DNA from: Chloroflexi bacterium UBA4733
Lineage (GTDB): Bacteria > Chloroflexota > UBA4733
NCBI GenBank assembly: GCA_002404055.1
Contig: DHIZ01000119.1
Location: 1-12,652 of the forward strand
DNA: 12,652 nt
Direction: 5' to 3'
The notes beneath the pieces were generated by a model. It did no database searches, was not told where the DNA came from, and was given only the letters and a program-made list of their open reading frames with translations. Positions 6,254 to 12,652 of the stretch are shown here, one piece after another. Each line of letters begins with the position of its first letter. Position 1 is the stretch's first letter. Position numbers and translations under genes: made by a program.

Positions 6254-7975
6254 ATGCGCCGTAGCGCCTTCTTTTGTCAGACCTTGCGGGAAAGTCCGGC
6301 GGACGTCGAGTCGGCTGGGCAGCGCTTGCTGTTGCGCGGGGGCTACGTGCAGCCGCTGGCGGCGGGCATCTACAGCTTCCTGCCCCTTGGGCTGCGCGTC
6401 AAGCAGCGGGTCGAGCAGATCTTGCGCGAGGAGATGGATGCGCTCGGGGGGCAGGAAGTCGAGTTGCCGATGGTGCAGCCGGCAGATCTCTGGCGGGAAA
6501 GCGGGCGCCTGCAGCAGATCGGCGAGGAGTTGGCTCGTTTTAGCGACCGCGCCGGGCGGGAGTTCGTGCTGGCCATGACCCACGAGGAGGCCGTAACCGA
6601 CCTACTGCGCCGTCAGGTGCGTTCCTATCGCCAACTGCCCATCTTGCTCTACCAACTCCAGACCAAGTTCCGCGACGAGCCGCGGCCGCGTGGCGGCTTG
6701 CTGCGCACGCGCGAGTTCACGATGAAGGATGCCTATTCCTGCCATGCCACCGTTGACGACATGGAACGCTTCTATTCGCGCATGTACCAGGCGTACCTTA
6801 ACGTCTTCCGCCGGGTCGGACTGGATGTGGTTGGCGTACAGGCCGCCGCCGGCATAATGGGGGGCAGCAGGACGGACGAGATCGCCTTTCTCAACCCGAT
6901 TGGCGAGGACGAACTGGCGCTCTGCGACGCCTGCGGCTATGCCGCAAACGCCGAGGTAGCTACCTTTTCGGCGCCGTCTCCGGCGGCGGAGCCGGCCCTG
7001 CCACTGGAGGAGGTGGCGACGCCGGACACCCGTACCATCACCGCCTTGACCGCGCTGCTCGGCATACCGGCCTCTCGCACCGCGAAGGCCGCCTTTTTCA
7101 TGGCCGGTGATCGCCTGATTTTCGCGGTCGTGCGTGGTGACATGGACGTAAACGAAGGCAAGCTAGCTGTTGCCGTCGGTGCATCGGACCTGCGCTCGGC
7201 CACCGCCGAGGAACTGACGACCGCCGGGATCGTTGCCGGTTATGCCTCTCCCATCGGCGTGCGGGGCGTCACCGTGGTCGCCGACGACCTCGTGACGCGT
7301 TCGCCCAACCTGGTCGCCGGGGCCAACCGGCCCGGATATCACCTGCTGCACACCAACTTTCCGCGCGACTACGCCGCCGATCTCGTCACGGATATCGCCG
7401 CTGTGTATCCCGGCGCCCCCTGCCCCAGGTGTGGCGGGTCACTCTGCCTGGTTCGCGCCGTGGAGGTCGGGCACCTTTTTGCCCTGGGCACGCGCTACAG
7501 CAAAGCGCTCGGCGCGACCTTTCTGGATGAACAGGGACAGCTACAGCCTGTCGTGATGGCGTCCTACGGCATTGGCGTAGGTCGCCTTATCGCTTGCCTG
7601 GCGGAGGCGCACCACGATGAGCGCGGCCTGGTCTGGCCGGCGGCAATCGCCCCGTTCGCTGTCTATCTGGTCGGTCTGGACCTCGACCGCCCCGATGTCC
7701 GGTCTGCCGCGGAAGCGCTCTACGAGGAGTTGACGGAAGCCGGGATCGCTGTTCTCTACGATGATCGGCCGGATAGCGCCGGGGTGAAGTTCAACGACGC
7801 CGACCTTTTGGGCATGCCGTTGCGCTTGACCGTTGGACGTCGGGCACTGCAACGTGGCGCTGTCGAAATGAAGTGGCGATCCGGCGGAGCGTCCCGTGAC
7901 GCCCCGCAGGCGACGGCGGTTGCCGTGGTGCGGGCGGCGCTGCTGCATGGACCTGGCACGGATTTCGCTATGTAG
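6254..7975 (+). CDS. proS: Prolyl-tRNA synthetase, bacterial type with INS editing domain
   Basis: Cytoplasmic class II aminoacyl-tRNA synthetase that charges tRNA-Pro, 573 aa, the normal bacterial length (~570). In order: motif 1 region with GIYSFLPLGLRVK (38-50); MTHEEAVTDL (108-117), the TxE proline/ATP site; motif 2 FRDEPRPRGGLLRTREFTMKDAYS (139-162); an inserted YbaK-like editing domain (~255-375) with the TAKAAF lysine (K278) at the position of the lysine needed for Ala-tRNA-Pro hydrolysis; motif 3 SYGIGVGR (437-444); then the anticodon-binding domain (~465-565) with AGVKFNDADLLGMPLRLTVG. The ATG at 6254 has GAGGGGG a few bases upstream. No T-box leader is visible; the upstream DNA is the toxin remnant. 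Complete and unremarkable. Confidence 0.97.
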   Translation: MRRSAFFCQTLRESPADVESAGQRLLLRGGYVQPLAAGIYSFLPLGLRVKQRVEQILREEMDALGGQEVELPMVQPADLWRESGRLQQIGEELARFSDRAGREFVLAMTHEEAVTDLLRRQVRSYRQLPILLYQLQTKFRDEPRPRGGLLRTREFTMKDAYSCHATVDDMERFYSRMYQAYLNVFRRVGLDVVGVQAAAGIMGGSRTDEIAFLNPIGEDELALCDACGYAANAEVATFSAPSPAAEPALPLEEVATPDTRTITALTALLGIPASRTAKAAFFMAGDRLIFAVVRGDMDVNEGKLAVAVGASDLRSATAEELTTAGIVAGYASPIGVRGVTVVADDLVTRSPNLVAGANRPGYHLLHTNFPRDYAADLVTDIAAVYPGAPCPRCGGSLCLVRAVEVGHLFALGTRYSKALGATFLDEQGQLQPVVMASYGIGVGRLIACLAEAHHDERGLVWPAAIAPFAVYLVGLDLDRPDVRSAAEALYEELTEAGIAVLYDDRPDSAGVKFNDADLLGMPLRLTVGRRALQRGAVEMKWRSGGASRDAPQATAVAVVRAALLHGPGTDFAM

Positions 7976-8114
7976 GAAGCCGGGGGATGGCACGGTAAAG
8001 CGCCAGCAGGGCTAACTCCAAGAGGGCCTTCTTTCCTATGCGGTGACTGGCCCATCCTGGGGGCTGCTGCAGGCCGTGGTAGCCTGAGATGTCTGGAGAG
8101 CATGGGAGCCTGCC
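7976..8114. other. proS-ftsH intergenic gap, nothing clear
   Basis: 139 bp with no convincing gene, terminator or promoter. GGGAG at 8104-8108 is the likely ribosome-binding site for ftsH. The two genes could be cotranscribed or not; the sequence does not decide it. Confidence 0.4.
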
Positions 8115-10139
8115 TTGCCTAACGTGCCGTTTGGTAACGACCGAGATCAACCTTCCAACCGCCTGCCGGTGGACCGCGAACGCCAGCGATCGCAGGCGCG
8201 GCGCCCCTGGCGCTACCGTGTCTTGCAACCTGCCCTGATCGGTATGGTGGTGGGGGTGGTTACGGCGCTTGGCTGGCAGTTTGTCGCCAGTCACACCGCG
8301 GCCAGTATGCCGGGCGTGCCAGCAGATACCCAGGCGATACCAATTGGTCAGTTGCTGACCGACATCAACCGCGACCTTACTGCCGGCCAGCATGTACAAC
8401 TCGTGGTCTACCCGGATCGGCTGGTCGCTACCGCATCGGGGGCCGTTGTCTGGGCCTACAAGTACGACAGCAGTCCGATTTGGGATCTATTGCCCCGCGA
8501 CCGCATCCTGACCGGGCAACTGGCCGTTGACGAACAGCGCATCGCGCCCTCCGGTGGCCTGGCGCGGGCAATGGCAGTCTCGGGGGCCCTGGTATCGGTG
8601 ATCGCCATGGTGGTTTTCGGCGCCTTCCTGGTCTTTTTCACCTGGTACCTGGCCCGCAGTATGCCTCGCACCGGCATGAAGAAGCGCCGCAGCACGCCGC
8701 GCACTGCCCAATTCGCCGACGTTGCCGGGCTGGAAGCGGTGCGCGACGACCTGGAAGAGGTCGTGCGTTTCTTGCGCGATCCCGATTCCTTCAAATACAT
8801 GGGCGCCCGTTGCCCGCGCGGTGTCTTGCTAATCGGCCCGCCGGGCACGGGGAAGACGCTTCTGGCGCGTGCCGTCGCCGGTGAAGCCAACGCGCACTTC
8901 TACGCCGTCAGTGGCTCCGACTTTGTGGAGATGTTCGTGGGTATGGGCGCCCGCCGCGTCCGCGAGTTGTTCGCGCAGGCCCGCAAGCAACAGCCGGCCA
9001 TCATCTTCATTGATGAGATTGACGCCGTGGGCCGCCGCCGAACCGGCCAATCCAGCGGCGGCCAGAGTGAGTACGAGCAGACCATCAACCAGTTGCTGAC
9101 GGAGATGGACGGCTTTTCCGGCACGGAGAGCGTGGTGGTCATCGCGGCCACCAACCGGATGGACGTGTTGGACCCGGCCCTACTGCGGCCTGGTCGCTTC
9201 GACCGCCACGTGCATGTTGACCTGCCGGACCGTGAGGCGCGGGAGCAGATCCTGGTGGTACACGCCCACGACAAGCATTTTGCGCCCAACGTCTCGCTGG
9301 CTGACCTGGCTAGGGAGACCTCCGGCATGAGCGGCGCCGACCTGGAGAACCTGCTGAACGAGGCGGCGCTGACAGCCATCCGCCAGCAGCATTCGGTGAT
9401 CGACCGGGCTGACCTTTCCTACGCGCTGGAGCGCGTGGCGATGGGCCTCGGCACGGTGCGGCGGCTGAGCAGCGATGAGCGCCGACGCGTCGCCATTCAT
9501 GAGCTCGGCCACGCCCTGGTTGCCGTCGAATATCCGGTGCTGGGGCGAGTAGAAAAGGTGTCGATCGTCTCGCGCGGCGCCGCCGGCGGCTTCACGCGGG
9601 TGTCGTCCGACGAGGATCGCCGCCTGTATACGCGCTCGATGTTGGAAGCGCGGCTCGCCTTTATCCTTGGTGGCATGGCGGCGGAAGCCCTCTATTGCGA
9701 CGAGGTGTCCAGCGGCGCGAACAGTGACCTGCAAATCGCCACCAGCACGGCGACGGCCATGGTCTGCGAGTTTGGGATGAGCGACGCCGTCGGGCCGGTC
9801 CGGCTGGAAGAAGGGACCGAGCGGCAGGTCTCCGAGGAAGCCCGGCGGGAGATTCGGGAACTGACGGCGCGGGGGCTGCAATACGCGCGGGCCATTCTGA
9901 AGAGCTATGCACCAGTGATCCACGACCTCGTCGAGCGGTTGCTGATCGAGGAAGTGTGGGATGGCGACACCTTCCAGCGCCTCGTTGCGATGGTCGTGCG
10001 TCACCCGGTCGTCTTGCCGAAGCCGGCGCTTGTTCCGGCACTACCGGTCGCGGGACACACTGTACGACGAGCGGGCGATCACCGCATGGTGGGTGAGCGG
10101 CGGGTTCGGCGTTTGCGTCCGGCGCGGCCGGCAAGGTAA
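8115..10139 (+). CDS. ftsH: FtsH-type ATP-dependent zinc metalloprotease
   Basis: Membrane-anchored AAA+ protease, 674 aa, degrading misfolded or regulatory membrane and cytosolic proteins as a hexamer. Two helices (about 38-57 and 152-179) flank a ~95-aa external domain. Then AAA+: Walker A GPPGTGKT (241-248), pore FVGMGA (274-279), Walker B IIFIDEID (296-303), and second region of homology [20 protein letters not shown] (345-364) with both arginines. Protease: HELGH (462-466) as HExxH, third zinc ligand D538 in SSGANSDLQ. The usual family sequence is HEAGH, so A to L is notable though zinc ligands are intact. The last ~50 residues are Pro/Arg-rich and unlike the usual acidic tail. The start is probably TTG at 8115 (GGGAG 6 nt before); a stop at 8085 leaves no better upstream codon. 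Possibly a paralog; other copies cannot be seen. Confidence 0.95.
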   Translation: MPNVPFGNDRDQPSNRLPVDRERQRSQARRPWRYRVLQPALIGMVVGVVTALGWQFVASHTAASMPGVPADTQAIPIGQLLTDINRDLTAGQHVQLVVYPDRLVATASGAVVWAYKYDSSPIWDLLPRDRILTGQLAVDEQRIAPSGGLARAMAVSGALVSVIAMVVFGAFLVFFTWYLARSMPRTGMKKRRSTPRTAQFADVAGLEAVRDDLEEVVRFLRDPDSFKYMGARCPRGVLLIGPPGTGKTLLARAVAGEANAHFYAVSGSDFVEMFVGMGARRVRELFAQARKQQPAIIFIDEIDAVGRRRTGQSSGGQSEYEQTINQLLTEMDGFSGTESVVVIAATNRMDVLDPALLRPGRFDRHVHVDLPDREAREQILVVHAHDKHFAPNVSLADLARETSGMSGADLENLLNEAALTAIRQQHSVIDRADLSYALERVAMGLGTVRRLSSDERRRVAIHELGHALVAVEYPVLGRVEKVSIVSRGAAGGFTRVSSDEDRRLYTRSMLEARLAFILGGMAAEALYCDEVSSGANSDLQIATSTATAMVCEFGMSDAVGPVRLEEGTERQVSEEARREIRELTARGLQYARAILKSYAPVIHDLVERLLIEEVWDGDTFQRLVAMVVRHPVVLPKPALVPALPVAGHTVRRAGDHRMVGERRVRRLRPARPAR

Positions 10140-10198
10140 GCGACCCAATCGCGTATTCGGCGAGCCAATCACGTCACGTTATCCATCGAGAATCCCGA

Positions 10199-11083
10199 TT
10201 ACCCGTCCTCCACCGCCAGCACCTTTTCCGGCTGGAGCTGTCCGCCATCGTAGCGACCAATGGCTACCAGGATGCCGCCGTTGTCAACAATTACGACTGG
10301 TCCATCACTGTGCTCGGTGTGCGGGACGCGCTGTCCCCGGCGAATGTACTCAACCGCTTCCGCGTCGAGTACCCTGACCGGCAGGTGAGCGACTCCGGCA
10401 CGCGGCGGCAACAGGTAGCCGGCACGTTGTTCATCGTCGGCGCTTTCCAACTGGTCCAGGGAGTGGGCCTGATCGAGCGAGAAGGCCCCGGAGACGGTGC
10501 GCCGCAGCGCCGCCAGGTAGGCGCAACATCCGAGTACACGCCCAAGGTCGCGGGCCAGCGCTCGGATGTAGGTACCCTTGGAGCAGTACACCTCTAGCGT
10601 CAGGCGGGGCGGCTGCCAGAACACCAGGGAGAGGCCGTGAATGGTGACCTCGCGTTCGGGGGCCACGACCGCTTCGCCGCGCCGTGCCAGCGCATAGAGG
10701 CGTTGCCCACCGACGGAGATGGCAGAGTAGGCAGGCGGCCGCTGGCGGATGGCGCCGCGAAATGCGGTCAGCGCTGCTTCTACCTGCTCGCGGCTGACCG
10801 CCGTCCAGTCGCCCTGCGCGACCTCGCGGCCCTCGGCGTCGTCCGTATCGGTTTCCTTGCCCAGTTCGACGGTGGCGACATAGCGCTTCGCGTCCGCTTC
10901 CAGGTAGGTCAGCAGGCGGGTTGCACTGCCCAGAGCGCAGATCAGCACGCCGCTCGCCAGGGGGTCCAAGGTGCCGGCAAAGCCCGCCTTGCGCGTGTGG
11001 TAGAGCCGACGTACCCGGTCCAGCGCTTGCCGAGAACTCAAACCGAGCGGCTTGTCGAGGATGAGGAAACCGTTGGTCGTCAC
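10199..11083 (-). CDS. truB: tRNA pseudouridine(55) synthase TruB
   Basis: Converts U55 in the T-loop of elongator tRNAs to pseudouridine and aids tRNA folding; cytoplasmic, 294 aa, normal length. Seen: GFLILDKPLGLSSRQALDRV (5-24), the catalytic loop KAGFAGTLDPLASGVL with nucleophile D40, KRYVATVELGKETDTDDAEG with the stacking Tyr Y68, then RPPAYSAISVGGQRLYALAR, EVYCSKGTYIRALARDLG and a C-terminal PUA-like part (~230-290). The loop normally reads G-H-x-G-T/A-L-D; here the His is Phe (F35, codon TTT). The GTG at 11083 follows the TAA of nrnA with no gap, so translation is coupled. The gene converges on ftsH with 59 bp between stops and no clear terminator. Confidence 0.95.
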   Translation of the reverse strand: MTTNGFLILDKPLGLSSRQALDRVRRLYHTRKAGFAGTLDPLASGVLICALGSATRLLTYLEADAKRYVATVELGKETDTDDAEGREVAQGDWTAVSREQVEAALTAFRGAIRQRPPAYSAISVGGQRLYALARRGEAVVAPEREVTIHGLSLVFWQPPRLTLEVYCSKGTYIRALARDLGRVLGCCAYLAALRRTVSGAFSLDQAHSLDQLESADDEQRAGYLLPPRAGVAHLPVRVLDAEAVEYIRRGQRVPHTEHSDGPVVIVDNGGILVAIGRYDGGQLQPEKVLAVEDG

Positions 11084-12100
11084 TTACACGCCTAGCGTAC
11101 CCATTTCCAACAGTTGTACGGTCTGGTCTAGGACGCGGCGGCGGGCGGCAGCGAGCGGGCCGGGCAGGGTGCAACCCGCTGCACGGGCGTGGCCCCCACC
11201 ACCGTTGGCCAGCGCGAGCACGGTGGCATCAACCGCCTCCGTGGTGCGGAAGCTGGCTTTGATGTCGCCGGACGGGTCCTCCCGCAGGAGTATCGCCACG
11301 TCGACACCTTCGATGCCCCGTATCGTCTCCACTAGCCCCTCGGTGCCTTCCTCCTCCAACCCTACTTGCCCGAACATGGAGCGAGTGACCTGCGCCACAA
11401 CGATGCGTCCGTTCTGTTGCAGTTCCAGCGTGTTCAGGACCAGACCCCAGAGTTTGGTGGAGGCAAAGCGGCGCACACCGAGCAACTGGCCGACGACGCC
11501 GGGCCATGCTCCGGCCGCCACGAGTGCGGCAGCGGCATGGAACGTGTTGGCTGTGACGCTGGTAAAGCGGAAACTGCCGCTGTCCGTGACCAGTCCGCAG
11601 AGCAGGCAGTTGGCGGCGTCGGGTGTGATGGTGTAGCCCTCGCTCGAGAGAAAGTGCGTCATCTGCTCGCAGCAGGCGGCGGTGTCGGCCTCAATGATGT
11701 TCACGTCGGCGTACCGGGTGTTCGTGATGTGGTGGTCGAACTGGACCACAGGCACGCCCTCCAGGAGGGGGCGCATCTCGGACGGTAGGCCGAGACGCTC
11801 CTGGTCGGCGGAGTCGAGGGCCAGCCAGAGGTCGGGCTTGCCGAACTGTTCTAAGGCGGACCAGGTCTTCACGAGCGTCGCCTGAGGCAGCTTCTGGAAT
11901 GTCCACGGCACCTCATCGGGGTTGAGCGGTAGCACCCGCTTGCCGGCGGCGGCGAGCGTGAGGGCAGTGCCCAGGATCGAGCCGATGGCGTCGCCATCGG
12001 GGTTGATGTGGCTGGAAATGAGAATCGACGTGGCGGCGCGGATCGCCGCCGCTGCGCTGGCCCGGTCCGTTGGGAGGCTCACTTTTGCCGCTACGGTCAT
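11084..12100 (-). CDS. nrnA: DHH/DHHA1 phosphoesterase, nanoRNase/pAp phosphatase
   Basis: Bifunctional enzyme of the NrnA type that trims 2-5 nt RNAs to monomers and dephosphorylates pAp; 338 aa, typical length. Metal-binding DHH motifs are all present: SSHINPDGDAIGS (H31, D35, D37), LALDSAD (D96), QFDHHITN (D122-H124) and VTDSGSFRF (D173). The C-terminal DHHA1 domain carries KASFRTTEAVDATVLA and the substrate-binding ANGGGGHARAAG (299-309). The ATG at 12100 overlaps the rbfA TGA (ATGA) and the stop abuts the truB GTG, so it is the middle gene of a coupled operon. The order rbfA-nrnA-truB is common in Firmicutes, Actinobacteria and Chloroflexota, linking ribosome maturation with RNA turnover. 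Confidence 0.94.
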   Translation of the reverse strand: MTVAAKVSLPTDRASAAAAIRAATSILISSHINPDGDAIGSILGTALTLAAAGKRVLPLNPDEVPWTFQKLPQATLVKTWSALEQFGKPDLWLALDSADQERLGLPSEMRPLLEGVPVVQFDHHITNTRYADVNIIEADTAACCEQMTHFLSSEGYTITPDAANCLLCGLVTDSGSFRFTSVTANTFHAAAALVAAGAWPGVVGQLLGVRRFASTKLWGLVLNTLELQQNGRIVVAQVTRSMFGQVGLEEEGTEGLVETIRGIEGVDVAILLREDPSGDIKASFRTTEAVDATVLALANGGGGHARAAGCTLPGPLAAARRRVLDQTVQLLEMGTLGV

Positions 12101-12492
12101 GGCGCCTTCTCTTCTGCGGGTTGCGGTGGCGGGAGCGGACCGGTCGTGCCACCTCCTTTCACCTGATTGAGGAGGCGTAAGATGCGGTCGCCGCGCTCCA
12201 GCGAATCATCAAGGTGAAACGCGATTGTGGGAGTGTAGCGTAGTTTGAGCGCTGTACCGATTTCACGACGGAAGAAGCCGCTGCCGTGTTGCAGGGCCGT
12301 CATGGTTGCCGCTCGCTCATCCTCGCTGCCGTAGACGCTGACATTGATGTGCGCGTGCCGAAGGTCCGGCGACACCTGCACGTCAGTGACGGAGGCGAAC
12401 CCCACTCGTGGGTCCTTGATCTGCTTGAGCAGCAGCTCCCCGATCTCGCGGCGGATCTCATCCGCCACCTGTACCTGTCGTCGGGATGTCAC
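12097..12492 (-). CDS. rbfA: 30S ribosome-binding factor A
   Basis: A 131-aa assembly factor with a KH-like fold that binds the 16S 5' helix region on immature 30S subunits and supports cold growth. Seen: RRQVQVADEIRREIGELLLK (4-23), DPRVGFASVTDVQVSPDLRH (the family's D-P-R-x-x-x-x-S-V-T-x-V-x-x-S-x-D), NVSVYGSEDER and the terminal IGTALKLRYTPTIAFHLDDS. The last ~25 residues are a Pro/Glu-rich tail beyond the fold. The GTG start at 12492 has a perfect AGGAGG (+ strand CCTCCT 12500-12505) 7 nt upstream. It overlaps nrnA by 4 nt. infB, which often precedes rbfA, is not next to it; repeats occupy the upstream DNA to the window edge. Confidence 0.95.
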   Translation of the reverse strand: MTSRRQVQVADEIRREIGELLLKQIKDPRVGFASVTDVQVSPDLRHAHINVSVYGSEDERAATMTALQHGSGFFRREIGTALKLRYTPTIAFHLDDSLERGDRILRLLNQVKGGGTTGPLPPPQPAEEKAP

Positions 12493-12499
12493 GGTTATT

Positions 12500-12505
12500 C
12501 CTCCT
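12500..12505 (-). promoter_or_regulatory. Strong Shine-Dalgarno of rbfA (AGGAGG)
   Basis: A perfect AGGAGG on the minus strand, 7 nt before a GTG codon. It decides the rbfA start in the absence of an ATG nearby. Confidence 0.85.
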
Positions 12506-12528
12506 CTGCTCGCTCTGCGGTGTGATAA

Positions 12529-12587
12529 GGACAGGGCCGCGACTGCGGTCTGCGGCCAAGTTACCGGGGCGACTGCGGGCGCCTTGG
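12529..12587 (-). repeat. Intergenic double-hairpin repeat, full copy in reverse
   Basis: Read on the minus strand from 12587, it repeats the arrangement at 5396-5447: CCAAG, hairpin A (GCCCGCAGTCGC, one arm decayed), a C-run, CTTGG, then hairpin B (12557-12535). Hairpin B has arms GGCCGC/GCGGCC, bulge A, inner pair GAC/GTC and loop CGCA. Only one gap is needed to align the two copies over about 52 nt. It lies about 37 bp upstream of the rbfA start. Confidence 0.65.
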
Positions 12588-12607
12588 TTTTTCGTCGACG
12601 GGTCAGA

Positions 12608-12635
12608 AAGCGACCGCAGTCGCCCCCAGTACTTG
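12608..12635 (+). repeat. Intergenic hairpin repeat, hairpin A copy
   Basis: Matches 5398-5425 at 26 of 28 positions, including an identical 18-mer GCGACCGCAGTCGCCCCC. With the reverse copy it forms an inverted repeat (13 nt, 12566-12578 against 12614-12626). After CTTG it diverges; whether hairpin B follows cannot be fully seen because the window ends at 12652. Confidence 0.65.
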
Positions 12636-12652
12636 ACCCGGGGGGCCCACGC

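Noticed and set aside
6075..6578. 167-aa plus-strand frame spanning the antitoxin tail into proS
   Set aside because: Only its first ~10 codons and the DNA just before them are meaningful (the frameshifted antitoxin tail); the rest overlaps the PIN remnant and proS out of frame.
8186..8205. GCGATCGCAGGCGC inside ftsH as another hairpin-repeat copy
   Set aside because: It lies in coding sequence, the arms do not pair around CGCA, and the similarity is short enough to be chance.
7968..8399. 143-aa minus-strand frame over the proS-ftsH gap, with a helical-looking end (KKALLELALLALYRAI)
   Set aside because: Most of it is antisense to ftsH, and no start signal or family match was recognised.
10637..11095. 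152-aa plus-strand frame opposite truB
   Set aside because: Antisense shadow of a complete TruB.
12582..12591. CTTGGTTTTT after a GGCGCC palindrome as an intrinsic terminator on the plus strand
   Set aside because: No plus-strand gene leads into it and the hairpin belongs to the dispersed repeat.

Overview
The window is about 12.65 kb of GC-rich bacterial DNA. GTG and TTG starts are common (GTG for truB, rbfA and the AbrB-like gene, probably TTG for ftsH). The gene content, the rbfA-nrnA-truB cluster and short intergenic hairpins around a CGCA loop would fit a Chloroflexota-like genome, but this is an impression from recall and not a demonstrated assignment. No rRNA, tRNA, CRISPR array or insertion sequence was seen.

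Layout, left to right. (1) Positions 1-830 hold the C-terminal part of a sodium:solute symporter that enters from outside the window. (2) Positions 831-2735 look accessory: a 319-bp gap, a two-gene unit (AbiEii-like nucleotidyltransferase plus an unrecognised 106-aa protein, overlapping by 4 nt), then a Uma2-family PD-(D/E)XK protein. (3) Positions 2779-5260 are a TetR regulator divergent from a 14-helix DHA2-type drug exporter. The shared region holds a near-consensus sigma70 promoter and two perfect GGACANNTGTCC palindromes 30 bp apart. (4) Positions 5261-6240 are a decayed stretch: intergenic hairpin repeats, an HD-domain phosphohydrolase remnant on the minus strand, an AbrB/MazE-type antitoxin gene with a one-base frameshift, and the last ~45 codons of a PIN-domain toxin joined to its end. 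(5) Positions 6254-10139 hold proS (prolyl-tRNA synthetase with the INS editing domain) and an ftsH-type membrane AAA+ metalloprotease. (6) Converging on ftsH from the right is a tightly packed minus-strand operon, rbfA (30S maturation), nrnA (nanoRNA/pAp phosphatase) and truB (tRNA psi55 synthase). It has a 4-nt overlap and a 0-nt junction. The same hairpin repeats as in region 4 reappear just upstream of rbfA.

The right half is housekeeping: translation, ribosome maturation, RNA turnover and membrane protein quality control. The TetR/DHA2 pair is a self-contained efflux module with a readable operator layout. The most open questions are the nucleotidyltransferase/106-aa pair, the dispersed hairpin repeat with compensatory base changes, and the collapsed toxin-antitoxin locus. 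I see no clearly new multi-gene system beyond these candidates.
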